Shown here in pieces: positions 36,576-45,524 of a stretch of 64,000 nucleotides of DNA. A program made the translations under genes and the position numbers. How positions within the stretch are numbered: the stretch's first letter is position 1; every line of letters starts with the position of its first letter. A model generated the notes under the pieces. That model had not been told where the DNA came from and searched no databases. It was given only the letters and a program-made list of their open reading frames with translations. Source of the DNA: Flavobacterium taihuense (GTDB lineage Bacteria > Bacteroidota > Bacteroidia > Flavobacteriales > Flavobacteriaceae); the NCBI RefSeq assembly GCF_019351435.1, contig NZ_JAHWYN010000013.1, positions 57,141 to 121,140 on the forward strand, given 5' to 3'.

Positions 36576-37085
36576 ATGAAAACTACAGTAAAGATCAAAG
36601 TGTTATTAGTATTCGCAATCACACTATTATTTGCAAACAATTCACAAGCTCAAGAAACAAAAAGTTTTGATCAAGGATTCCGTTTAGGAATTGGTCTAAA
36701 CGGAGGAATGCCAACAAACAATGACACTTATGATTGGTCATTAGGTGGTGATATTCGCCTTCAATATGATTTAACTCCAAAAGCATCTCTAACACTTACA
36801 ACAGGTTTTACCAATCTATTCATTGATAAAGATGTAAAAGATTTAGGTTTTATCCCTGCAAAAATTGGATTCAAAGCTTTCATTTGGGAAGACCAATTTT
36901 ATGTTTTAGGTGAAGTAGGTGGTGGTTTTGCAGTAACCAACGGTTATGATCAAAACACTTATATCTGGTCACCTGGAATTGGATATGCTCATGAAAATAT
37001 TGATGTAAGTTTACGTTATGAAGGCTACACTGATTATGATACCAATCAAATTGCGTTACGCATCGCATATGGTTTTAAACTTTAA
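36576..37085 (+). CDS. Small outer-membrane beta-barrel protein
   Basis: The 169-residue protein has a signal peptide (VLLVFAITLLFANNSQAQ) and then alternating strands with glycine and aromatic residues (GFRLGIGLNGGMPT, SLGGDIRLQYDLTP, ASLTLTTGFTNLF). It ends in an aromatic-rich barrel closure (IALRIAYGFKL). This is the usual look of an eight-stranded OmpW/OmpX-like barrel in Flavobacteriia. It is monocistronic, with its own promoter and terminator. The transported or bound ligand is unknown. Confidence 0.82.
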   Translation: MKTTVKIKVLLVFAITLLFANNSQAQETKSFDQGFRLGIGLNGGMPTNNDTYDWSLGGDIRLQYDLTPKASLTLTTGFTNLFIDKDVKDLGFIPAKIGFKAFIWEDQFYVLGEVGGGFAVTNGYDQNTYIWSPGIGYAHENIDVSLRYEGYTDYDTNQIALRIAYGFKL

Positions 37086-37097
37086 AAAAAGCTCTCC

Positions 37098-37130
37098 AAA
37101 AAAAGCCCTGAAATTTCAGGGCTTTTTTTT
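37098..37130. terminator. Bidirectional terminator
   Basis: A perfect stem GCCCTGAAA / TTTCAGGGC (37104-37122) is flanked by an A run and a T8 run. It lies between the convergent barrel and peroxidase genes. Confidence 0.93.
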
Positions 37131-37135
37131 GTCTT

Positions 37136-38899
37136 TTAGTATTGCTTTTTATCTGTTAAGGTCTTCATAAAAGCAATTAGCTGTTTCTTTTCCAATGGTG
37201 TTAAATTCAATTTATCTGTTGGCAGCGTCTGATTTGGTAAATTAAAACCCAACCCTTCACCACCACCACCATCATAGAAATCGACTACTTCTTCCAAAGT
37301 TTTAAAAACGCCATTGTGCATATAAGGAGCGGTTAAAGCAATATTTCGAATTGTTGGTGTTTTAAAAGAATAGCGATTCACCTCAGCTTTTGTTAAATCA
37401 AATTTACCCAAGTCTTCATCTATCCTTTTGTTTTTTCCAGGAACCCCCAAAACTTCACTCTCAGACCTGTCAAAATTAGGGGGAACAGTTCCATTTGTCA
37501 AAGGGATAAAATGACAGGTTGCACATTTGGCTTTACCTGCAAAAAGATTAAAACCAGCTATTTCATCCAAATTCAGTTTTTCTTCCCCCCTCATATAACC
37601 ATCAAATCTAGCATCATAATTACTTAAAGACCGAATGTATGATGCCAATGCATTTTTGATGGTAAAAGCAGTAATTTCTTTGTTTGGAAATGCCTTCTTA
37701 AAATTGGCAGCATATTTTCTACTCTTTTTTAAATTCCACGCTGATTTCTCCAAGGATCCGTGCATTTCATTCTCATTTGTAATTACGGCAATTGCCTGAT
37801 CTTCGAGATAATTTACTCTCGAATCATAAAAAAAACTACGCTGAAAAGCAATATTGGAGAGTGTCGGCGTATTTCTTTTTACCATCATTGTCCCATCCAG
37901 CGAAACCGCTTTCTCCAAACCATCGGTAAACCCTTTATCAGCATGATGGCAAGAAGCACAAGAACGGGAATTATCGCCCGACAATATGGGGTCACTAAAC
38001 AGCATTTTGCCCAATTCAATTTTTTCTTTTGTCGTTTTATAATCCGGAAATCCCGAAAAGGCTTCAGCATCAAAAGCATTTTTATCAAATAAAGTTTGAG
38101 CAGTCACTTTTAAACCACGGCTCTCCTTAAAAAAAGGAATTTTCAAATCTGACTGCATTTTATAAATCGCTTTACTCAAAGGGCTCAAATACTTTTTGAT
38201 AAAATAAGCTCGGTCAAATTCATCAAACTTCAAGTTTTTATTCAAATACTCCTTTCCTTCTTTTAGTATTTTCAGAGCCATAGAGTTATCTTGATTTTCC
38301 TCATAAACTGTGAGCTGTTTTTCGATAGTTTCCAATGAAGTTATTGCTTCGGGCAAAGAATTTTGTGCAATTGGAGAATCAAAGCCCGTGATTCCTAAAG
38401 TAATGATTCTGAAAACTTCTAATCGCAGAGCATCAAATACAGAAGAATCCGTCAACTCATTGTTTTTTGAAATCATTTCCAAACGATACAAATTGGCATT
38501 GAGAATCCCAATCTCCTTTAATAAATCTTTTTTGGTACCCTTATCATACACCGGAAAAAAATATTCCTCAATAACCTGAAGACCTGCGGGAGGAACCGTA
38601 ATTCCTTCATCGACCTCAAATTCATCAAGAGCGGGACCATTTATAGCTTTGGAAACCGTTGGAAAGTAGTATTCGCTGATGGACTCAACACTTTTATAAC
38701 TTTGGTGTGCTTTTAAAAATTGAATCTGCAATTGTTTTTGCGTTGCATCAATTTGAACCAAATGTTGTAATTGAACAACTTCTTTTTGTAAAACAACTAA
38801 ATCAGACTCATACAAATCATTAATTTGTTCAGCTTTGGATTTAGAATCGGAACAAGAAAACAATAGAAAAAGAGCAAAAAGAAAAACAATATTTTTCAT
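37136..38899 (-). CDS. Di-haem cytochrome c peroxidase-like lipoprotein with N-terminal imelysin-like region
   Basis: The 587-residue protein starts with a lipoprotein signal (FLLFSCSDS, Cys16). Residues about 25-255 are a helical region with PALDEFEVDEGI and IEEYFFPVYDK, imelysin-like in flavour. The rest is a di-haem CcpA/MauG-type peroxidase: CASCHHADKGF (haem 1, residues 314-318), CATCHFIPLT (haem 2, 459-463) and IRNIALTAPYMHNGVF with the distal-side Met/His. It would reduce peroxide in the periplasm or act on a partner protein. The gene downstream of the PhoX-like lipoprotein shares its strand, but a terminator separates the two. The imelysin resemblance is tentative. Confidence 0.85.
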   Translation of the reverse strand: MKNIVFLFALFLLFSCSDSKSKAEQINDLYESDLVVLQKEVVQLQHLVQIDATQKQLQIQFLKAHQSYKSVESISEYYFPTVSKAINGPALDEFEVDEGITVPPAGLQVIEEYFFPVYDKGTKKDLLKEIGILNANLYRLEMISKNNELTDSSVFDALRLEVFRIITLGITGFDSPIAQNSLPEAITSLETIEKQLTVYEENQDNSMALKILKEGKEYLNKNLKFDEFDRAYFIKKYLSPLSKAIYKMQSDLKIPFFKESRGLKVTAQTLFDKNAFDAEAFSGFPDYKTTKEKIELGKMLFSDPILSGDNSRSCASCHHADKGFTDGLEKAVSLDGTMMVKRNTPTLSNIAFQRSFFYDSRVNYLEDQAIAVITNENEMHGSLEKSAWNLKKSRKYAANFKKAFPNKEITAFTIKNALASYIRSLSNYDARFDGYMRGEEKLNLDEIAGFNLFAGKAKCATCHFIPLTNGTVPPNFDRSESEVLGVPGKNKRIDEDLGKFDLTKAEVNRYSFKTPTIRNIALTAPYMHNGVFKTLEEVVDFYDGGGGEGLGFNLPNQTLPTDKLNLTPLEKKQLIAFMKTLTDKKQY

Positions 38900-38921
38900 A
38901 AAAATGATTTAAATATAAAAA

Positions 38922-38965
38922 ACAGAAGCCACGATTTCAAAAAATGATATCGTGGACTTCTGAAA
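38922..38965 (-). terminator. Terminator of the PhoX-like gene
   Basis: On the minus strand CAGAAGTCCACGAT pairs with ATCGTGG-CTTCTG (one bulged A) and is followed by a T run. Confidence 0.75.
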
Positions 38966-38977
38966 AAAAAAATAAAA

Positions 38978-40447
38978 TTATCTAGCTAATCCTTTGATTA
39001 AAACAATTTGACTCGCTTGGTCTTCATTAGGACGACCTTCTCCTCCATCTTTGCCTTTATATTTTTCACCTGACCAAGAATGAGGTTGTACACTTAATAA
39101 AAAAGTATCCTCAATTCCTAATTGCTCCGAAACATCGATCAATGCTCCATATTCCCAACATCCTTTAGCACTTGGATCTGGTACGCGAGAAGACACCACA
39201 TTATACTTAGCTGCATCAACCGCAGTACGACGATGATCTAATTCTACAACCACTTTCAATTGTTTTGTGGCAATATTATACTGGTAAATATAAGCATCGT
39301 GTGTTTCGTCACCATAACCATTGGCATCTTCTTCAACATACACATAGTTTTTAGTCACACAAATATTATCTGGATTTTGAAATTTGCCTGCAATTCCTGT
39401 ACGATCATCACCGTCAAGCAACACCTGCAAAGTTCCTGATAATGGATTAGTAGCATCCAAATTCAATTTATAAACTCTTCCATATTTTGTTCTGGAAGCA
39501 TCAGTATTTATTCCTGATGTATTTTGACCAGTAGCATTAAAATAAATTTCACGATCTGCAGTATCACCACCTTTTCTATAATCTAGATCTTCAACTCTAC
39601 CAAACTTAATGGCCGACAATGTATTTACAGCAGCATTGATTTGAGCTCCTGTCAAAGTGGTATGATTTTCAATTTTCACAAAAGAAACTGGATAATCTTT
39701 CCCAGTAATCATATCCATTTCTCTTTGATTCCCATCAGTTCTTTTCATCATGTACAAAGAACCGTTTGCAAGATCCCCTACTGTATTAGACACATACATA
39801 AAAACCTGACCTCCATAAGTTCCAGAATCATCATCTCCAATAACGACAACAGTTTTTCCTGCGAAAGCCGATTTCCTTAAGGGCAATGCATTTTCGGCAC
39901 TTAAACGTCCAAAACCGGGTAACTCTTTAGATACGCCCGCCGATCCAACATCTCCATAAGGATTCAAAGCATGAGTTCTAGACTCTTCACCAGATTCTCC
40001 GCATGTTAAGTAGGTTGGTCCAAAGCCATGCTCTGCAGGTGTAGCCATAGTAGCACCACATAATCTCCAAGTTCCTCCTTTTGAATTCAATAAATATTCT
40101 CCTTTTACCGGTTTGAATGTTTTGTCCAATGTAATTCTTGAAACCGAAAAATTATCTTCTTGATTTACCAAAAATGTAAAAGTTCCATCTTCATTTTTCA
40201 ACAATCCTGAACCATCTGCTGAACCTCCAAAAACATAACTTGGACTTCCTGCCAAAACATCGTCAGAACTAATAAGAGAAAATAATTCTAACTTCTCAAA
40301 ACCAGCTTGCTTTTTCAATAAAACAGGTGTTACAGATTGATTGGCTAGTACAACAGTACTGCTAATAGGATTCTCATCTGCATTTTTGTCATCGTTACAT
40401 GATACTAATGATGCAACTGCAAGCATCGATAGAATAATTTTTTTCAT
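38978..40447 (-). CDS. PhoX-like (DUF839) phosphatase-family lipoprotein
   Basis: The start is ATG 40447, giving a lipoprotein signal MKKIILSMLAVASLVSC with lipobox LVSC; an extension of 19 codons upstream is rejected. The 489 residues contain GGTWRLCGATMATP, YLTCGESGEESRTHALNPYG and FGRVEDLDYRKGGD. NPDNICVTKNYVYVEEDANG with acidic metal-ligand positions follows, as in PhoX/DUF839 calcium-dependent phosphatases. It probably acts on phosphate esters at the cell surface, though some DUF839 proteins lack activity. Confidence 0.78.
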   Translation of the reverse strand: MKKIILSMLAVASLVSCNDDKNADENPISSTVVLANQSVTPVLLKKQAGFEKLELFSLISSDDVLAGSPSYVFGGSADGSGLLKNEDGTFTFLVNQEDNFSVSRITLDKTFKPVKGEYLLNSKGGTWRLCGATMATPAEHGFGPTYLTCGESGEESRTHALNPYGDVGSAGVSKELPGFGRLSAENALPLRKSAFAGKTVVVIGDDDSGTYGGQVFMYVSNTVGDLANGSLYMMKRTDGNQREMDMITGKDYPVSFVKIENHTTLTGAQINAAVNTLSAIKFGRVEDLDYRKGGDTADREIYFNATGQNTSGINTDASRTKYGRVYKLNLDATNPLSGTLQVLLDGDDRTGIAGKFQNPDNICVTKNYVYVEEDANGYGDETHDAYIYQYNIATKQLKVVVELDHRRTAVDAAKYNVVSSRVPDPSAKGCWEYGALIDVSEQLGIEDTFLLSVQPHSWSGEKYKGKDGGEGRPNEDQASQIVLIKGLAR

Positions 40448-40673
40448 TTGGTTGTTTTTAAAATTCAACACAAAGGAACTTCCAAATTTTAAACTAAAAA
40501 TCAATTTAATATTAATAAAACTTAAATAAAAACCTACTAAACAATAAAAATATTACCATAATATCACATAAACATAAAGCTAATAACAATAATACAACTT
40601 TTTAAGACGCTTCTATTTAACCCAAAATTCCATCAAAAGCAAACTACAATTTTCCGCTACCAACAAAATAGAT

Positions 40674-40681
40674 TACTTTTG
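40674..40681 (+). promoter_or_regulatory. Possible promoter -7 element ahead of the intergenic repeat
   Basis: TACTTTTG matches TAnnTTTG. It lies just before the repeat at 40684, so a transcript from here would cross the repeat into the gene at 40899. Confidence 0.35.
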
Positions 40682-40683
40682 AA

Positions 40684-40875
40684 GGAGCTTAATCCAGCTG
40701 TTTGTTGCAAATGGAATTCACTGAACTCCTATGAAAATAAAAGTTAGTGAAGTAATCTTTTTCAAGAACTGCTGTTTTTCTAAGTCCTAGAAGGAGCTTC
40801 CGAAGGTCGCTCGTCTCGTACAAGAAAAACAGCTGTTCTTTTCAAAAGGATTTCCAATTCCATCTGGGCTAGGGC
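40684..40875 (+). repeat. Intergenic repeat element with internal hairpin
   Basis: The stretch begins GGAGCTTAATCCAGCTG and ends CATCTGGGCTAGGGC. These ends resemble a long intergenic repeat I recall from many Flavobacterium genomes. Inside, 40766-40781 and 40823-40838 form a 16-bp inverted repeat (one mismatch) around an AAGGAGCTTCCGAAGGTCGC loop. No coding frame is convincing. The rest of the gap (40448-40683 and 40876-40898) is AT-rich and featureless. Confidence 0.55.
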
Positions 40876-40898
40876 ATTTATTTTCAAAATAACTTTTC

Positions 40899-41735
40899 AT
40901 GGAAAAATTTACACTCGAAATCCTATTTCACATCATCGGAATCGGTTCTGCTTCTGGACTCATTTACAAAGACAACACGCTTTTTATCATTGGTGACAAC
41001 AGCGGTTTTTTATACGAATACAACACATCGACCCAAAACTTGGAAAAACATCAAATTCTGGAAAATGCCACCGAAAACATAGCAAAAAGTGAAAAACCCG
41101 ATTTTGAAGCTATAACCCATTTTGGAGACAATCTCTATGTTTTTGGTTCAGGATCTACCGAAAAAAGAAATAAAATGGTTCAAATTAACACACTTGAAAA
41201 AGAAATTTCAACCAATGATCTCACCGACTTGTATGGTGTGATGCAAAGTTTTGGCGAAATAAAACCCGAAGATTTTAATATTGAAGGCGCCATCTACACT
41301 GGAGAAGAATGGTATTTATTGAATCGTGGCAACGGAAAATCAGTCAAAAATGTACTCTTTACCATTCAAGGCAAAAACTTGGTAAACGAGTTCAATATGC
41401 TTTCAAACAATTATAAACTACCCAAAATAAAAGGGGTACGAAGCAGTTTTACAGATGCCATTGCACTCGACACCAAAATTTACTTTTTGGCTACAGCCGA
41501 AAACACCGATTCTACATATCATGATGGCGAAATTCTGGGAAGTTTTATCGGTTGTATCGATACTAAAACCATGAAAATCAATTTTACCAAAAAAATCAGT
41601 GATACCCATAAATTTGAAGGATTAACCGTTTATCAAAATACCGCCGATACAATTGAGTTTTTACTTTGTGAGGATAACGACACTGAAATATTAGAAGCAA
41701 ATATTTATAAACTGACATTAAATAAAAAACATTAA
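40899..41735 (+). CDS. Beta-propeller-like protein of unknown function (possibly DUF6929)
   Basis: The 278-residue protein lacks a signal peptide. It has repeating short strands such as [49 protein letters not shown] and [16 protein letters not shown], suggestive of propeller blades (each part cited only as an anchor). I recognise it loosely as one of the conserved Bacteroidota families of unknown function. It is followed 11 bases later by a short-chain dehydrogenase gene on the same strand, so the pair may form an operon. No function is assigned. Confidence 0.6.
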   Translation: MEKFTLEILFHIIGIGSASGLIYKDNTLFIIGDNSGFLYEYNTSTQNLEKHQILENATENIAKSEKPDFEAITHFGDNLYVFGSGSTEKRNKMVQINTLEKEISTNDLTDLYGVMQSFGEIKPEDFNIEGAIYTGEEWYLLNRGNGKSVKNVLFTIQGKNLVNEFNMLSNNYKLPKIKGVRSSFTDAIALDTKIYFLATAENTDSTYHDGEILGSFIGCIDTKTMKINFTKKISDTHKFEGLTVYQNTADTIEFLLCEDNDTEILEANIYKLTLNKKH

Positions 41736-41746
41736 AACATACTAGA

Positions 41747-42463
41747 ATGAACGACTTAAAAAACAAAACCGCACTTATTACAGGAGCTGGTAAAGGAATT
41801 GGTAAATCTGTAGCCATTGCTTTGGCTAAAGAAGGTGTAAATGTAATTTTATTGGCACGAACGCAATCAGACATTGACGAAGTAGCCAAACAAGCAAGCA
41901 CGTTCGGCGTAAAATCATTAGCCATAACCGCAGATGTTGCCAATATCAACTCCGTAAATTCAGCTGTAGAAAAAGCCTTAGCTGAATTTAAAACCATTGA
42001 CATTTTAATCAATAACGCCGGAATTGCAGCTTTTGGTAATTTTTTAGAATTAGAGCCAACCGCTTGGGAACGCATCATCCAAGTGAACTTAATGGGAACC
42101 TATTATGTAACCCGCGCTATTTTACCGAATATGATTGAAAGACAAACGGGTGATATCATCAATATTTCTTCAACAGCGGGATTAAACGGAAATGCACTTA
42201 CTAGTGCTTATAGCGCTTCTAAGTTTGCCGTTTTAGGATTGACCGATTCTTTAATGCAGGAAGTTCGCAAACACAACATACGTGTGACCGCATTAACTCC
42301 AAGTACTGTTGCTACTGATATGGCGAAAGAATTAAAACTTACGGATGGCAACCCTGACAAAGTAATGCAATCTGAAGATATGGCCGAATTAATCATTGCC
42401 CAGCTAAAATTAAACCGACGCGTATTTATTAAAAACAGCAGTATCTGGTCAACAAATCCTTAG
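41747..42463 (+). CDS. Short-chain dehydrogenase/reductase (3-ketoacyl-ACP reductase-like)
   Basis: The 238-residue classical SDR has [19 protein letters not shown] (TGxxxGIG cofactor loop), NNAGIA, the catalytic Ser in INISSTAG, and [11 protein letters not shown] with the Tyr-Lys pair. It resembles FabG-type reductases. An Arg in ILLARTQSD after the second beta strand fits NADPH preference. The length is slightly short, and fabG for fatty-acid synthesis is usually in another cluster, so the substrate may be a different carbonyl compound. Confidence 0.88.
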   Translation: MNDLKNKTALITGAGKGIGKSVAIALAKEGVNVILLARTQSDIDEVAKQASTFGVKSLAITADVANINSVNSAVEKALAEFKTIDILINNAGIAAFGNFLELEPTAWERIIQVNLMGTYYVTRAILPNMIERQTGDIINISSTAGLNGNALTSAYSASKFAVLGLTDSLMQEVRKHNIRVTALTPSTVATDMAKELKLTDGNPDKVMQSEDMAELIIAQLKLNRRVFIKNSSIWSTNP

Positions 42464-42679
42464 CCAATACCAACGTAAACTAAAAACTGCTTCTTTTAAA
42501 TTTGCCAAAATGCAGTAGTTTACAAATTAAATGGTATAGAATTTTGAGTTAATAGCTTTGGGGGAAATATTCTGCAATAAATAAATGTATAGATATCAAA
42601 TATTTACAAATCTAAAAAAACAATAAAAAACAGATTACTTCTAAAAATATAGACAAGTATTTAATTTATTTTGATAATG

Positions 42680-42714
42680 ATGAGCTCGATATTGTATCGG
42701 GCTCATTTTTTTTA
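42680..42714 (+). terminator. Orphan intrinsic terminator
   Basis: ATGAGCTCGATA (42680-42691) pairs with TATCGGGCTCAT (42695-42706) with one G-U pair, followed by T8. It lies 216 bases beyond the nearest upstream stop codon, so it may end a short non-coding transcript rather than the dehydrogenase message. Confidence 0.8.
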
Positions 42715-42899
42715 AATATAATTACTGCATTATTGTATAATTTGATGTTTTATACAATCTATTGCATTACTCCTAAAACTTGCATTTTTTTTTGACTTAA
42801 TTAGAATGTTTCTATAAATTGATTGAGAAATGGTTTTCGTATTAACTAGAGGACAATAGCAAATCTGTCTTAAAAGTTAAAATAAAGTTAATTTCAAGT

Positions 42900-42946
42900 A
42901 CTATGTGATGCATAATACCTTTTTTAAGATATATATTTGCATAGGA
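42900..42946 (+). promoter_or_regulatory. Promoter with ACTATGTGAT box (copy A)
   Basis: TATATTTG (42932-42939, followed by CATA) is a full -7 element. ACTATGTGAT begins exactly 32 bases upstream. The same box and spacing occur at 55091, with 37 of 47 positions identical. Transcription would start near 42946, giving a leader of about 70 bases before ATG 43016. Confidence 0.65.
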
Positions 42947-43015
42947 TATTATTATATGATTTTAATATCAACAAAACAACAATCAAAAAAAACAACAATC
43001 AAAAATCAAAGTATC

Positions 43016-43555
43016 ATGAAAAATTCAATTTTAATCTTAGGAATCGCATTAGTATCTTTATCTAATGTTTGTAAAGCTTCAAACACAATAAACAGTCAAG
43101 TTGCTAATTATCAGGCACTAGTTTCTTTGAGCGAAAATGACACAATAACATCAAATGAAAAACCAACAATAGTAAAACCCAAAGTAATTATAGATTCTGA
43201 AATTTTTAATCCAGAAACTGTAATTGGATTCAATGCTAAAACAGTTAACGAAATTATTACTGAAAATGATAAGCTTACAGAAAACACAACTTCAGATGAA
43301 ATAGAATTTATAGTTTTCGAAGATTCTATGAAAGATATTATATCCCAATCTGACTTAATAATTGAGAATACAGTTTCAAATGAAGCTTATCCCCTTTCTA
43401 TTGAAAGCACTATTGAATCTGAAATAGCGCAACTTGAAATGGTGATTGAAAGTTCAGTTACTGATGAAGTAAGTTCTTTGAACTTTAAAGAAATTAATAA
43501 AAATAATTTATTGCAAACCAATTTGAATACAAAAACTTTTGTTGGAATGAATTAA
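43016..43555 (+). CDS. Secreted protein of unknown function
   Basis: The start is ATG 43016, which gives a signal peptide (KNSILILGIALVSLSNVCKA); a more upstream in-frame ATG at 42905 precedes the promoter and is rejected. The remaining roughly 155 residues are acidic and rich in Ser, Thr, Asn, Glu and Ile. They contain loose repeats of the form (I/V)ENTVSNEAxPLSIESTIESE / IESSVTDEVSSL. No known domain is recognised. The shared promoter with the PspC operon suggests a role in envelope response, but this is inference. Confidence 0.6.
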   Translation: MKNSILILGIALVSLSNVCKASNTINSQVANYQALVSLSENDTITSNEKPTIVKPKVIIDSEIFNPETVIGFNAKTVNEIITENDKLTENTTSDEIEFIVFEDSMKDIISQSDLIIENTVSNEAYPLSIESTIESEIAQLEMVIESSVTDEVSSLNFKEINKNNLLQTNLNTKTFVGMN

Positions 43556-43604
43556 TACAGTAAAACAACAAGTAGCTAAATTAGGGCAGGTATAAAGTTT
43601 ACCA

Positions 43605-43647
43605 ACTAAAAAAGCACCATTATAAAAGTATAATGATGCTTTTTTTA
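43605..43647. terminator. Bidirectional terminator
   Basis: AGCACCATTATA (43613-43624) and TATAATGATGCT (43629-43640), with one mismatch, flanked by A and T runs, lie between the convergent secreted-protein and mtaB genes. Confidence 0.85.
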
Positions 43648-43675
43648 TGTTTAAAAATCATTTTTATTTTAAATT

Positions 43676-45004
43676 TTAAACCTCAACATTCAAAAATTCC
43701 ATTCGAACGCTTCCGTCTTCATCAATTTTTGTCAAATTAATATCATGCAAAGTATTTACTAATTCTGGATTCCAAGGTGTTTTTACTTTTACGTAATTCT
43801 CAGTAAATCCATGAATGTATCCTTCTTTATTTTCACTTTCAAAAAGTACGGTTCTATTGGTTCCCAACTGACTTTCATAAAATGCTCTACGCTTTTTAAC
43901 AGATAAACCTCGTAGCATTTTACTTCGTTTGGCTCTAACATTGCCTGGGACAACGCCTTCCATGATTACAGCTTCGGTATTATCTCTTTCTGAATACGTA
44001 AAAACGTGTAAATACGAAATATCCATTTCATTCAGGAAATGATAGGTTTCCAAGAAATGCTCATCAGTTTCTCCCGGAAATCCAACAATCACATCCACAC
44101 CAATACAAGCATGTGGCATCACTTCACGAATTTTATTCACTCTTTCGGTATAGACTTCACGTAAATAGCGGCGTTTCATCAATTTCAGGATATCATTACT
44201 ACCCGATTGCAACGGAATATGAAAATGCGGTACAAAAGTTCTGCTTTTAGATACAAATTCTATAGTTTCATTCTTCAATAAATTAGGCTCAATCGAAGAA
44301 ATACGTAATCTTTCAATTCCTACAACTTCGTCCAATGCCTTAACCAATTCCAGAAAAGTATGTTCGTGTTTTTTATTCCCGAATTCCCCTTTTCCATAGT
44401 CCCCAATATTCACACCCGTCAGGACAATTTCTTTGATATTTTGTTTCGAAATTTCGTAGGCGTTCTTCAATACATTTTCCAATTCATCGCTTCTCGAAAT
44501 TCCACGCGCCAAAGGAATTGTGCAATAGGTACACTTATAATCACAACCATCTTGAACTTTCAAAAAAGCACGTGTTCTGTCCCCGATCGAATAACTGCCC
44601 ACATAAAAATCAGCTTCGGCTATTTCACACGAATGCACTTCACCAAAATCATTCTTTGACAAATCATTGATATAATCTGCTAGTTTGAATTTCTCAGTAG
44701 CTCCAAGAACCAAATCCACTCCATCAACATTGGCCAATTCTTCTGGTTTCAACTGTGCATAACAACCTACCGCAGCAACAAAAGCCTTATCGTTCAATTT
44801 CATCGCCTTGCGTACCACTTGCTTGAATTGCTTATCGGCATTCTCAGTAACTGAACAGGTGTTAATCACGTACATATCGGCTACTTCCTCAAAATCCACA
44901 CGGTCAAATCCCTCATCCTGCAAATTACGGGCAATGGTTGATGTCTCCGAAAAATTTAGTTTGCAACCAAGCGTGTAAAAAGCAACTTTTTTTCTATTTT
45001 CCAT
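43676..45004 (-). CDS. mtaB: tRNA t6A37 methylthiotransferase MtaB
   Basis: The 442-residue protein has the three N-terminal cluster cysteines (TLGCKLNFSE, VINTCSVTE, AAVGCYAQL), the radical-SAM motif DYKCTYCTIPLARG (CxxxCxxC) and a C-terminal TRAM domain near GYIHGFTENYVKVKTP. MtaB adds a methylthio group to t6A at position 37 of ANN-decoding tRNAs. MiaB and RimO are excluded by the sequence around the N-terminal motifs. The promoter TAAATTTG lies about 47 bases upstream. Confidence 0.94.
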   Translation of the reverse strand: MENRKKVAFYTLGCKLNFSETSTIARNLQDEGFDRVDFEEVADMYVINTCSVTENADKQFKQVVRKAMKLNDKAFVAAVGCYAQLKPEELANVDGVDLVLGATEKFKLADYINDLSKNDFGEVHSCEIAEADFYVGSYSIGDRTRAFLKVQDGCDYKCTYCTIPLARGISRSDELENVLKNAYEISKQNIKEIVLTGVNIGDYGKGEFGNKKHEHTFLELVKALDEVVGIERLRISSIEPNLLKNETIEFVSKSRTFVPHFHIPLQSGSNDILKLMKRRYLREVYTERVNKIREVMPHACIGVDVIVGFPGETDEHFLETYHFLNEMDISYLHVFTYSERDNTEAVIMEGVVPGNVRAKRSKMLRGLSVKKRRAFYESQLGTNRTVLFESENKEGYIHGFTENYVKVKTPWNPELVNTLHDINLTKIDEDGSVRMEFLNVEV

Positions 45005-45050
45005 AATTTGTCTTAAACTAATGAAATCGTTGTCAAAAAATTTAAGTCTG

Positions 45051-45058
45051 CAAATTTA
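45051..45058 (-). promoter_or_regulatory. Promoter -7 element for mtaB
   Basis: The minus strand reads TAAATTTG, matching TAnnTTTG, 47 bases upstream of ATG 45004. Confidence 0.55.
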
Positions 45059-45524
45059 CAAACAAAAATTTACACTATAAAGCCGATGATTATTTATATT
45101 TATCCCATTTTCAGTTGCTGAGTTTAATTCGGCTAATTTATTGTTTAAAACCCCAAAACTATATACTTTAAAAAAACTTTATTTTTTCTTTCAAGGTTTT
45201 GTTCTTATTTATTTAAGTATTAATTTCACAATTCCAAAAACAATATAACGATATTGAATTTATCTCATACCAATAAAGTCACTAAATACCGTTACCAAAA
45301 TAAATCCAAATTATTTCAAAAAAAATAATTCAGGAATAAAGTAATATTATATGATTTTATCAGTTTAAAGAACAGAGAAAATAAATAGCATTGCATTTCT
45401 TCTTTGCATTGTTTTAATTTTTTCTATAAAACTTTGAAAATGAAACTTTTTTAAATAACAATAAATGGGATTGCCGAAAACCATAAAGAGTAGGTACTAT
45501 TAAATAAATATTAACAACAAAAAA
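45059..45524. other. Gene-free AT-rich stretch
   Basis: I see no convincing gene, repeat or strong promoter here. The sequence is AT-rich with many homopolymer runs and no clean TAnnTTTG element for the secreted-protein gene at 45525. Confidence 0.6.
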
